A stretch of DNA of 40,668 bases from Clostridia bacterium (GTDB lineage: Bacteria > Bacillota > Clostridia > Christensenellales > CAG-138). Position 1 is the stretch's first letter; each line of letters opens with the position of its first letter. Below, piece by piece: positions 23,880 to 31,891 of the stretch. The notes below the pieces were generated by a model that was not told the origin of the DNA, made no database searches, and saw only the letters and a program-made list of their open reading frames with translations. The translations under genes were made by a program, and so were the position numbers. The DNA is taken from the NCBI GenBank assembly GCA_017514685.1, contig JAFWJN010000006.1, forward strand, positions 1 through 40,668, read 5' to 3'.

Positions 23880-25313
23880 ATGGTCTTTTCAAGTACGACA
23901 TTCCTGTTTTTGTTTCTTCCACTGTTGTTCCTGCTGTATTTTATTCGGAAGGATATTCGCTGGCGCAACGGTGTTCTTTTAGTATTCTCTTTACTTTTTT
24001 ACAGCGTGGGTGAGCCTGTCTGGGTGGTCGGAATGATCGTCGTCACGCTTGCAAACTGGGCGCTTTCCCTTGCAATTCACAGGGAACGGCAGGATTCCGT
24101 CAAAAAAATGATGCTTGCCCTCGCCGTTGTCATTTCCCTGGTCCTTCTGATCTGGTTCAAATATTCCGCTTTTCTTGTCAACACGGTTGCTGCGCTTGCC
24201 GGATCGCAATACCGGATGGCGGAGCAGCATCTGCCCATCGGAATCTCATTTTATACATTTCAGGTGTTGACCTATACGGTCGATGTATACCGCAAAAAAG
24301 CGGCTCCGCAGAAAAGTTTTTTCAGAACGCTTCTCTATATCTCCTGTTTCCCGCAGCTGATCGCGGGGCCGATCGTACAATATGCTGATATCGCGGACGC
24401 TCTGTCGGAAAGAAAGTCGACTCCTGTTGCGTTCTATAAGGGAATGAGAAGATTTGTGATCGGGCTTTCCAAAAAAGTACTTTTGGCAAACCTCTGCGGT
24501 CAGATACTGGAAACAACGCAACTGGCCGGAAGCGGTGCGGATATGAGCTTTTTCGGAGCCTGGTTTTCCGCACTCCTGTATGCGATGCAGCTGTATTTTG
24601 ATTTTTCCGCCTATTCCGACATGGCAATCGGGCTGGGAAAAATCTTCGGTTTCAAATATAAAGAGAATTTCAACTATCCCTACATCTCTGCCTCCATCAC
24701 GGAATTCTGGCGCAGATGGCATATGTCCCTCTCGGGGTTTTTCCGTGACTATGTTTACATTCCGCTCGGGGGAAACCGGAAAGGGACCGGGAGAACGATT
24801 CTGAATATGGCAATCGTCTGGTCTCTGACCGGCCTGTGGCACGGGGCAAGCTGGAACTTCGTTCTCTGGGGAGTCTATTATTTTATCCTCCTGGTGGTGG
24901 AAAGATTCGTGCTGGGCAAAGCGCTGGAACGAATTCCTGCTGTGATCAGACATGCTGTGACCATTCTGTTTGTTCTGATCGGATGGGTCATTTTCTATTA
25001 TACTGATTTTGCCGCCTTGACAGAGCATTTCCTTGCTTTGTTCGGGATGAGCCGGCAAAATGGCCTGCATCTGATTCCCCTCTGGAATGAGAAACTGATT
25101 TTTGCTCTGAAGCAGTATACGGTTCTGCCGCTGTTAATGGCAGAAGCCTGCCTGCCTGTTCTTCCGAAACTGCAGGAATGGTTCTCAAAAAGCGAAAAGC
25201 GGGAAAGAATCGGGAATGTCCTTGCCTCTGTGGCTGCAACAGGACTTCTGATCCTTTCGGTTGTGTTCCTGCTGGGACAAACTTATAATCCGTTTATTTA
25301 TTTCCGGTTCTGA
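23880..25313 (+). CDS. MBOAT-family O-acyltransferase (AlgI-like)
   Basis: The 477-aa polytopic membrane protein has the MBOAT signature: QLYFDFSAYSDMAIGLGKIFGF, NYPYISASITEFWRRWHMSL and the catalytic-His segment TGLWHGASWNFVLWG (His321). It is of AlgI/DltB type, taking an acyl (probably acetyl) group across the membrane for transfer to an extracellular glycan. The start at ATG 23880 has AAAGGAT 6 nt upstream; a TTG two codons earlier is less likely. A DHHW (AlgJ/AlgX-like) protein gene follows 13 nt later, as in other polysaccharide O-acetylation systems, but no polymerase or glycosyltransferase gene adjoins, so the acceptor glycan is unknown. Confidence 0.88.
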   Translation: MVFSSTTFLFLFLPLLFLLYFIRKDIRWRNGVLLVFSLLFYSVGEPVWVVGMIVVTLANWALSLAIHRERQDSVKKMMLALAVVISLVLLIWFKYSAFLVNTVAALAGSQYRMAEQHLPIGISFYTFQVLTYTVDVYRKKAAPQKSFFRTLLYISCFPQLIAGPIVQYADIADALSERKSTPVAFYKGMRRFVIGLSKKVLLANLCGQILETTQLAGSGADMSFFGAWFSALLYAMQLYFDFSAYSDMAIGLGKIFGFKYKENFNYPYISASITEFWRRWHMSLSGFFRDYVYIPLGGNRKGTGRTILNMAIVWSLTGLWHGASWNFVLWGVYYFILLVVERFVLGKALERIPAVIRHAVTILFVLIGWVIFYYTDFAALTEHFLALFGMSRQNGLHLIPLWNEKLIFALKQYTVLPLLMAEACLPVLPKLQEWFSKSEKRERIGNVLASVAATGLLILSVVFLLGQTYNPFIYFRF

Positions 25314-25326
25314 CGAGGAGAAACCG

Positions 25327-26784
25327 ATGGATCGAAAGGTATCATTCATTCTCTCATATTGGTGGTGCATGCTCCTGCTTGTTCTGGGGCTTCTTCCGGT
25401 ATGCCTCGGAAGCAAGGAAGGAACTGTCTCTGAAAAAGAAAACAGAACCTTGCAGGGCCGTCCGCAGTTCTCCGTTGCAGCATGGTTTGACGGTTCTTTT
25501 ATGAGCGAACTGGAGTCTTTTCTGTCTGATCAGATGATCGAAAGAGACAGTATTCTGTCAGCTTCTCAGAACATTCTCGGAATATTTGATGCAACCACGG
25601 AAGAGGAAAGAATCCTGAATAACCGGATGGATGAACAACTGGACCAGATTGCGGGTGCAGACCCGGAAGGTTCAGACGTGTCTGAAGATGACCCGGAGCA
25701 CGGGACCGAAGAAAAACAGGGAGGAATTTCAGTAGAGATCGTACTGGATCATCAGGAAGCAGAGACGACTGCCGCTGCTCCGACACTGCCCCCGACTCCG
25801 GAACCGAGTGCCGCACCGGAAAACACGCCGCAAACATGCGCGGTTTCACCTGCGCCTACCCCGGTCGATCCGGCAGTCAAAAATCTCTCAACCACACGCA
25901 GGTTTGAACTGAAACGTGCCGATGGATCCACTTCGCTGCTGTTTCAGTTCGGAGAAAGCGCGATGACAAAGACCATTGCATCGCTGGAAGCCTATAAAGC
26001 GGCCGTTCCGGAAACAGGGAGAATTATATTTACTTACGTTCCTTATTCCTATGACGCCAATAAATGGCTGTTTGAGCAGGGAAAATATGTCGGCTGGCAA
26101 AGCAGCGCCGAGGCTACGCTTCAGGCGAATGTCTCCGACCGGATCTATATCTATTCCACGGTCAATGAACTGGAACCGTATATGCAGGCGGGAGAGCAGT
26201 GCTTCTATAAGACCGATCATCATTGGTCGGGTCTCGGGGCGTTCTATATGCAGAGGCTTATGATGAAATCATGGGGCATTCCCTCTGTTTCATACAATGA
26301 TTTCACTTATACGATCCATGAAGAGTTCCGCGGATCGATTTCTTCGGAGGTGGGTTCCAGACTGTATGACCGGCTTGAGGTACCGGATGCGCTTGCGCCC
26401 GCGCATGCGTATGAATACAAGAAACTGAATGTCCTGGTCCGGGAAGTACGGTATATGGAACCGGAACGCTCCAGCTACAGCGCGTTCCTCGGAGGAACAC
26501 ACGGACCGTTCTATGTTGCGGAAACGGGATTCCATACGGGGCATTCCGCGCTTGTGATCTGCGACTCGTTCGGCAACGCGTTTGTTCCGTATATTGCGCC
26601 GTACTATGACCGTGTCTGCCTTGCCGATTTGAGAGAGAATAACAACAAATTCGTAAACGGCGGAGGAGCAAAACTCCGGGAATATATCAAGCAGTACGGC
26701 ATAGATGACGTGTATTTTATTGTTTCGCGCGGCACGGGAATCAATTCTTCCTATATGCAAAGCGTTGTCAGAAAGTATCTGTAA
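25327..26784 (+). CDS. DHHW-motif SGNH-like protein, partner of the MBOAT enzyme
   Basis: The 485-aa protein has one N-terminal membrane anchor (about 8-26), a KENRTLQGRPQF segment, a Pro/Ala/Thr-rich linker (TPPTPEPSAAP, about 155-180) and a C-terminal extracellular domain. It contains the DHHW motif (D297-H-H-W300) in CFYKTDHHWSGLGAFYM and a later ALVICDSFGNAF block that corresponds to the nucleophile Ser (GDSxxR-like). These are typical of the AlgJ/AlgX/DHHW family that moves acyl groups from an MBOAT to a polysaccharide. The ATG has GAGGAG 8 nt upstream. The next gene starts 12 nt after the stop. Confidence 0.85.
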   Translation: MDRKVSFILSYWWCMLLLVLGLLPVCLGSKEGTVSEKENRTLQGRPQFSVAAWFDGSFMSELESFLSDQMIERDSILSASQNILGIFDATTEEERILNNRMDEQLDQIAGADPEGSDVSEDDPEHGTEEKQGGISVEIVLDHQEAETTAAAPTLPPTPEPSAAPENTPQTCAVSPAPTPVDPAVKNLSTTRRFELKRADGSTSLLFQFGESAMTKTIASLEAYKAAVPETGRIIFTYVPYSYDANKWLFEQGKYVGWQSSAEATLQANVSDRIYIYSTVNELEPYMQAGEQCFYKTDHHWSGLGAFYMQRLMMKSWGIPSVSYNDFTYTIHEEFRGSISSEVGSRLYDRLEVPDALAPAHAYEYKKLNVLVREVRYMEPERSSYSAFLGGTHGPFYVAETGFHTGHSALVICDSFGNAFVPYIAPYYDRVCLADLRENNNKFVNGGGAKLREYIKQYGIDDVYFIVSRGTGINSSYMQSVVRKYL

Positions 26785-26796
26785 GGCGGTGTAGCG

Positions 26797-28263
26797 GTGA
26801 AAAAGAAAAACGGATTAACGAAAAAATTTGTCCGGCGAGCCGTCTGGATCTCCACGCTGTTGATGATTGCTTTTGTGATCGCGGGGATGATATTGTATTC
26901 CAACCGGGCATCGATTCTGAAAAACCGGGCGGAAAAAGCCGTAAAGAGCGGAGAATACCAGCAGGCGGTCAATCTTCTGGAACAGATGGAAGCCGGGGAT
27001 GAACGGGACGAACTTCTGGAAGAAACCCGGTATAAGGCAGCGGAAAAACTTCTGGAAAACGGCAGATATGAAGAAGCTCTGACAGCATTCTCAAAACTGG
27101 GCGCATATGCGGACGCACAGGAAAAGATCCTTGCGTGCAAATACGGGATAGCAGATCAATTATTTGAAAAGAAAGAATATGAAAAAGCAAAAGATGCCTT
27201 TTTCTCTCTGGCCGGTTATTCCGATGCTCTTGAAAGATACAGCGAATGCAGATATGCCATAGCGCTTGATCTGGAAGCGAAAGACCCAGAGGCGGCATTT
27301 CAAGCACTGTATGAGCTGGGCTCTTTTTCAGATGCGAGAGCGCATGCGGAGCAAATAGCAGTATCCTTTACCGGAATACAGGATGCCGATGCGGCAATTT
27401 TGAGAATGCTGGGCGCAGAAGGTGCAGTCGAGGATCTTTACGGGGAGATCCGGAGCAAACTTCCGGGGCAGGTTCTTGCAGTCGGATTTTATCACACAGC
27501 AGGGCTGCGGTCGGATGGCACTGCGGTGGCATGCGGTAAAAATGATGACGGGCAGTGCAACGTGTCCGGATGGAGCGGACTCATAGCGATTGATTGCGGC
27601 GCTTACCATACGGTCGGACTGAAAAAAGATGGGACTGTAATTGCCACAGGCAGAAACGATTCGGGTCAATGCAACGTATCAGGATGGACGGATATCGTGG
27701 CGATTGCCTGTACGGATTATGACACACTTGGACTGAAAAGCAACGGTACCGTTGTTCACACCGGTTATCACGCCTATCCTGAGCTGTCCGGATGGAGTGA
27801 TATCACAGTCATCGGAGGAGGCTCTTATATTGCCGCTGCAATGAACCGTGCCGGCATCTTTTATTCCAGCCACGATTCCGCACGGAGTGAGACTATGAAA
27901 GGGTCTGTCGCAATTGACGTGTCCACCGGTTACGCACTCGGACTGAGACCCGACGGGACCGTGATCAATACTGCTGTCGAAAATGAATGGAAAGATATCA
28001 TAGCCATTTCAGCCGGAAGCACCGGTTTTATGGGGCTGGATGTAAACGGGCAGATCTTTGCACACTGGTTCTCTGAACGTGACACGATTGATTTTACAGA
28101 TGTTTCCAAAGCCGTTGCTGTTGCAGTTGGAGGAACTCACAGCGCGGTGCTGCTCGAAGACGGAACAGTAATTGCGCGCGGAGAAAATGAAAATGGGGAG
28201 TGCAGTACTCAGGAGTGGAAACTCGGAACATGGACCATTTACGCAATGACGCAGGAAGAATAG
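26797..28263 (+). CDS. Membrane-anchored TPR plus RCC1-repeat protein
   Basis: The 488-aa product has a membrane span (about 15-37), then four TPR-like helix pairs (about 45-185: KSGEYQQAVNLLEQM, ENGRYEEALTAFSKLGAYAD, EKKEYEKAKDAFFSLAGYSD, AKDPEAAFQALYELGSFSDA). A C-terminal set of about five RCC1-type blades begins LAVGFYHTAGLRSDGTAVAC, with three near-identical GQCNVSGW turns spaced 39 residues. RCC1 propellers are protein- or ligand-binding. The domains are expected to lie outside the cell. Start is GTG at 26797 with AAGGCGG upstream; the third gene of the MBOAT/DHHW operon. Its role is unknown; a scaffold for the O-acylation complex is a guess. A terminator follows at 28342. Confidence 0.75.
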   Translation: MKKKNGLTKKFVRRAVWISTLLMIAFVIAGMILYSNRASILKNRAEKAVKSGEYQQAVNLLEQMEAGDERDELLEETRYKAAEKLLENGRYEEALTAFSKLGAYADAQEKILACKYGIADQLFEKKEYEKAKDAFFSLAGYSDALERYSECRYAIALDLEAKDPEAAFQALYELGSFSDARAHAEQIAVSFTGIQDADAAILRMLGAEGAVEDLYGEIRSKLPGQVLAVGFYHTAGLRSDGTAVACGKNDDGQCNVSGWSGLIAIDCGAYHTVGLKKDGTVIATGRNDSGQCNVSGWTDIVAIACTDYDTLGLKSNGTVVHTGYHAYPELSGWSDITVIGGGSYIAAAMNRAGIFYSSHDSARSETMKGSVAIDVSTGYALGLRPDGTVINTAVENEWKDIIAISAGSTGFMGLDVNGQIFAHWFSERDTIDFTDVSKAVAVAVGGTHSAVLLEDGTVIARGENENGECSTQEWKLGTWTIYAMTQEE

Positions 28264-28341
28264 AAGAAAGAACAGATTTCGGCAGTATGGGAATAGGATA
28301 GCAGTTGAACGGATAAGCCGTCAGCGACGAAAATGAGAAAT

Positions 28342-28377
28342 AAAAGCCTTGAAAACAAAGCGTTTTTGAGGCTTTTT
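28342..28377 (+). terminator. Terminator of the MBOAT operon
   Basis: AAAAGCCT (28342-28349) pairs with AGGCTTTT (28369-28376), with an inner AAAA/TTTT extension, then TTTT and ACATC. It sits 79 nt after the TPR-RCC1 stop. Confidence 0.8.
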
Positions 28378-28461
28378 ACATCAGATGACGGCTGTCGTAT
28401 AAATCTTTTTTATACAATTGTATTAATTATCGCATATAGGAACTTTGGAATAAGGACTCTA

Positions 28462-28510
28462 ATTCTGTTTTCACATATAACTATCGAAAAACAGAATCTT
28501 GGCATATAAT
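28462..28510 (+). promoter_or_regulatory. Inverted repeat and -10 of the GTPase-nuclease operon
   Basis: ATTCTGTTTT (28462-28471) and AAAACAGAAT (28488-28497) are perfect 10-nt inverted arms separated by 16 nt. A TATAAT (28505-28510) follows 7 nt later, so the right arm occupies the -35 to spacer region. No good -35 hexamer is visible, which fits a promoter that needs an activator or is controlled by a repressor. No T-run follows, arguing against a terminator. The segment 28378-28461 is AT-rich with nothing else recognised. Confidence 0.55.
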
Positions 28511-28561
28511 ATATTTAGCATAATTTGTGGTGCTCTAAAGAATATTACGTAATTCATCAAT

Positions 28562-28591
28562 ATGTATGGGACCATAACCGAAACAGAGTGA
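28562..28591 (+). CDS. Possible 9-codon leader peptide
   Basis: ATG at 28562 opens a frame MYGTITETE ending TGA at 28589-28591, only 5 nt before the ATG at 28597. Ribosome protection genes of the tet(M) class often carry a short leader. Here there is no strong Shine-Dalgarno before either ATG, so coupling of the two frames is plausible but unproven. Confidence 0.3.
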   Translation: MYGTITETE

Positions 28592-28596
28592 TTCAA

Positions 28597-31146
28597 ATGG
28601 ACAGTATCAAGGCAATCAAAAAAATAACAGCGGGAATTCTTGCACATGTGGATGCGGGAAAGACCACTTTGTCTGAAGCACTTTTATATCGGGCCGGAAT
28701 GCTTCGCAAACTGGGACGTGTCGATCATAGAGACACGTTCCTAGATACCCATGCTCTGGAAAGAGACAGGGGCATTACCATTTTTTCAAAGCAGGCACGC
28801 ATACATACGGATGAGCTTGATCTGACATTGCTAGATACACCCGGGCATGCAGATCTTTCGGGAGAAACAGAGCGTGCGATTGCGGCGATGGATATCGCCA
28901 TACTGGTAATCAGCGGAACGGATGGTGTGCAGGCACATACGGAGACTCTGTGGTCTCTGCTTTTAAGATCCAGGATACCGACCTGGATTTTTGTGACAAA
29001 GATGGATGCCGCAAAACAGACGAAAGATGAGCTTTTGGAAGACCTTCAGAACAGTTTTGGAGACGGCTGCATGGAACTTCCTGCAACAGATCCGGAATCC
29101 ATTGCCATGCTGAGCGAATCTTCTTTGGAAATGTATATGGAAACAGGAACCGTATCCGACGAAGAAATCACCCGGCTGATTCGGACCAGAAAGCTGTTTC
29201 CGGTCAGTTTCGGATCCGGTCTGCGATTGGACGGGGTGGATGATTTCCTGTCTCTTTTGACAAAGTATGCGCCGGAGCCGGAGAGAACGCCGGCTTTCGG
29301 TGCAAGGATCTATAAGATCGGCAGAGACGCTCAGGCAGGACGGCTGTCCTATATGAAAATCACAGGAGGAGCATTGTCTGTCCGGGATACGTTAAGTTAC
29401 CGGGGCTTCAACGGTAAAGTGCTGGAAGAAAAAGCAGCGCAGTTAAGACTGTACTCGGGGCCTAAATATGATACGGTTCAGACGGCTTTTGCCGGGGATG
29501 TGGTTGCTGTAACAGGCCTCTCCGAAACGCGTCCGGGACAGGGACTTGGCATTGAACCGGATTCTGAGACGCCGTTGCTGGTTCCTGCACTGGGGTATCG
29601 GATCGGATTACCGCAAGACACAGACCCGAGGACTGTACTTCCAAAGCTCAGACAGCTGGAAGAGGAAGAACCTCTGCTGCATATTGTATGGCAGCAGAGC
29701 CTGGGGGAAATTCAGGTTCAGCTGATGGGCCCTTTACAGACGGATGTGATCGCAGCTCTGATACGGGAACGGTTTAATCTGGAGGTGAACATCGGGACCG
29801 GACGAATCTTGTACCGGGAAACGATAGCCGCACCTGTGGAAGGCATAGGACATTTTGAACCGCTGCGGCATTATGCAGAAGTGCATTTGCTGCTGGAACC
29901 CGGTGAACCCGGGAGCGGGCTGCAGTTTGCATCCGCAGTCAGTGAGGATGATCTCAATCTGAACTGGCAGAGGCTTATCCTGACCCATCTTGCAGAGAAA
30001 GAACATGTCGGTGTACTTACCGGCTCACCGCTGACAGATGTGAAGATCACATTGATCGCAGGGCGTGCTCATTTGAAACATACAGAGGGAGGAGATTTCA
30101 GACAGGCCACATACCGCGCAGTCCGTCAAGGGCTTATGCGTGCGGAAAGTATTTTGCTGGAGCCGTATTATCATTTCCGGCTGGAAGTACCGTTTGCGGA
30201 AGTTGGACGCGCAATCAGTGACATCCAGACTATGGGCGGAATCCACGATGCACCGGAAGAGGCAGGCGGCAGGATGGTGCTGACAGGTTCTGCGCCGGTG
30301 TCCGCTATGGCAGAGTATGCGACCGAAGTAGCAGCTTATACCCGCGGTCATGGAAGACTATCCTGTTATGTGGAAGGATACCGTCCATGCAAAAATGCAG
30401 AGTCGGTCATTGCAGAGCGGCAGTATGATCCTGAGGCAGACATTGAGAACACTCCTGACAGTGTGTTCTGCGCGCACGGAGCGGGATTTATTGTAAAATG
30501 GAATCATGTAGAAGAGTATATGCATCTTGATACAGGCTTCGGAAAAGAAGAGCCTTCCGCTGCACCCCGGCTGAAACAGGGGAATCTGAATATTGATGAG
30601 AAAGAACTGGAAGCGATTATGGTACGGGAATTCGGCCCTATCCGCCGGAGCATTTATTCAGCTCCGAAGAAAATCGTTACAGCAGATCATCAGATATCTT
30701 CACCGAAAGCTCCGGAGCATATTATTGTGGACGGATACAATGTCATTTTTGCCTGGGAGGAACTCAAGGTGCTGGCAGAAAAGGATCTGGAGTCCGCGCG
30801 TTCGCAATTGATCGAAATGCTCATCAACTATCAGAGTTACACCGCATCGGAACTGGTGCTTGTATTTGATGCTTATCAGGTATCTGCAGGCACAGGGGCA
30901 AAGTACAGTGAGGGACCGATGCATATTGTGTTTACAAAAGAAAATGAGACTGCAGATATGTATATTGAGCGTTTGGTAAACGAAATAGGAAAAAACGAGA
31001 CAGTCAGGGTAGTGACTTCGGATTCGCTGATCAGACTCGGAGCTCTTCGCTCAGGCGTGCTTCGTATGTCTTCTGCTGAGTTTATTGATGAGGTGAAACG
31101 AATCCTGGGGAAAATCGCGGAAATGATTCAGAGGGATAACCGATAA
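28597..31146 (+). CDS. TetM/EF-G-like ribosomal GTPase fused to a YacP/Rae1-type NYN endonuclease
   Basis: The 849-aa protein starts with a GTPase domain: AHVDAGKT (16-23), RGITI (58-62), DTPGH (80-84), and G4 as TKMD (134-137) where TetM has NKxD. EF-G-like domains II to V follow to about 640, ending with a PDSVFCAHGAGFIVKW block. After a charged linker (650-705), residues 709-849 match YacP/Rae1: IIVDGYNVIFAWEELK (D712), LINYQSYTA, LVFDAYQ (D758), FTKENETAD (D787) and VVTSD (D809). These four aspartates are the usual PIN/NYN metal site. Prediction: a GTPase that binds the ribosomal A site and cuts mRNA there. Length exceeds TetM (639 aa) by the NYN part. Tetracycline resistance is not implied. 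No Shine-Dalgarno is seen; the start is set by the conserved N-terminus. ylmH follows at 1 nt. Confidence 0.88.
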   Translation: MDSIKAIKKITAGILAHVDAGKTTLSEALLYRAGMLRKLGRVDHRDTFLDTHALERDRGITIFSKQARIHTDELDLTLLDTPGHADLSGETERAIAAMDIAILVISGTDGVQAHTETLWSLLLRSRIPTWIFVTKMDAAKQTKDELLEDLQNSFGDGCMELPATDPESIAMLSESSLEMYMETGTVSDEEITRLIRTRKLFPVSFGSGLRLDGVDDFLSLLTKYAPEPERTPAFGARIYKIGRDAQAGRLSYMKITGGALSVRDTLSYRGFNGKVLEEKAAQLRLYSGPKYDTVQTAFAGDVVAVTGLSETRPGQGLGIEPDSETPLLVPALGYRIGLPQDTDPRTVLPKLRQLEEEEPLLHIVWQQSLGEIQVQLMGPLQTDVIAALIRERFNLEVNIGTGRILYRETIAAPVEGIGHFEPLRHYAEVHLLLEPGEPGSGLQFASAVSEDDLNLNWQRLILTHLAEKEHVGVLTGSPLTDVKITLIAGRAHLKHTEGGDFRQATYRAVRQGLMRAESILLEPYYHFRLEVPFAEVGRAISDIQTMGGIHDAPEEAGGRMVLTGSAPVSAMAEYATEVAAYTRGHGRLSCYVEGYRPCKNAESVIAERQYDPEADIENTPDSVFCAHGAGFIVKWNHVEEYMHLDTGFGKEEPSAAPRLKQGNLNIDEKELEAIMVREFGPIRRSIYSAPKKIVTADHQISSPKAPEHIIVDGYNVIFAWEELKVLAEKDLESARSQLIEMLINYQSYTASELVLVFDAYQVSAGTGAKYSEGPMHIVFTKENETADMYIERLVNEIGKNETVRVVTSDSLIRLGALRSGVLRMSSAEFIDEVKRILGKIAEMIQRDNR

Positions 31147-31147
31147 G

Positions 31148-31888
31148 ATGGATGCAAATGAGTTTCTGAGACGCGTTGATGACCTTGCTGACCGCGCTGA
31201 GAGAAGAGGCATTGTTACCCGGACAGGCTTTCTGACTCCCGCGGAGCAGTATATGCTCAGGCAATACTATAAGGATGATAATCTGGTGCTTACCGGAGGG
31301 CAGCCGGATTGCGAACGGCAGGCAGCATTCTTTCTTCCGGATTTTCTGGATCCGGAACAGTTTGATCCTGCTGAGTTCCTCTGCGCCGTGAAGATCGAAG
31401 CACATTTCGGTTCGCCCGGGCATCGGGACTATCTTGGCGCGGTTCTCGGACTTGGAATTGTACGGGAGGCCGTTGGCGATATCCGGATTTTTGGCGAGAC
31501 GGCATATCTGTTTTGTCTGCCCACGGTTGAGACGGTGCTGATTGAAGAATTGAAAAAAGTCGGGCATATCAGCGTGACCGCCGCTCATTACATCCTGGAG
31601 GATGTACCGGCGGCGGCCATTAAAGTCAGGAAGATTTCATTTACGGTAAAAAGTCTGCGCCTGGATGCAGTGGCAGGGCCAATGTTCGGTATGAGCCGCA
31701 CGGCGGCGGCTGATCTGATCCGTATGGGTGCAGCAAGCCTGAATTATGCTCTTTGCGAGCGAACGGATGCACCGGTGAAGGAAGGGGATATCATCTCTCT
31801 TCGGGGTCACGGAAAAGGCTGCTTAAAGACTGTGGGCGGAAGGTCCAGAAAAGACCGCCTGTTTGTTGAAGCGGAAGTATATCTGTAA
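31148..31888 (+). CDS. ylmH: YlmH-family S4-domain RNA-binding protein
   Basis: The 246-aa protein matches YlmH of Bacillota: an N-terminal alpha/beta part with FLTPAEQYMLRQYY and AVKIEAHFGSPGHRDYLGAV, then GLGIVREAVGDIRIF, and a C-terminal S4 domain (about 165-230: LRLDAVAGPMFGMSRTAAAD, then LIRMGAASLNY and GDIISLRGHGK). YlmH binds the ribosome/tRNA region and is a paralogue of RqcP in ribosome-associated quality control. The ATG lies one base after the GTPase stop (TAAGATG), with AGAGGG inside the upstream gene as ribosome site, so the two genes are translationally coupled. In many Bacillota ylmH sits in a divIVA/ileS cluster instead. The downstream gene is convergent after 3 nt. Confidence 0.88.
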   Translation: MDANEFLRRVDDLADRAERRGIVTRTGFLTPAEQYMLRQYYKDDNLVLTGGQPDCERQAAFFLPDFLDPEQFDPAEFLCAVKIEAHFGSPGHRDYLGAVLGLGIVREAVGDIRIFGETAYLFCLPTVETVLIEELKKVGHISVTAAHYILEDVPAAAIKVRKISFTVKSLRLDAVAGPMFGMSRTAAADLIRMGAASLNYALCERTDAPVKEGDIISLRGHGKGCLKTVGGRSRKDRLFVEAEVYL

Positions 31889-31891
31889 TGG

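Noticed and set aside
28462-28497. Terminator of the upstream MBOAT operon
   Set aside because: A clear terminator already lies at 28342-28377. This repeat lacks a T-run and overlaps a promoter.
28597-31146. Tetracycline-resistance gene tet(M)/(O)
   Set aside because: The GTPase body is TetM-like, but the G4 loop, the C-terminal block and the NYN fusion differ, and no resistance island or mobile genes are beside it. Resistance cannot be claimed from this.
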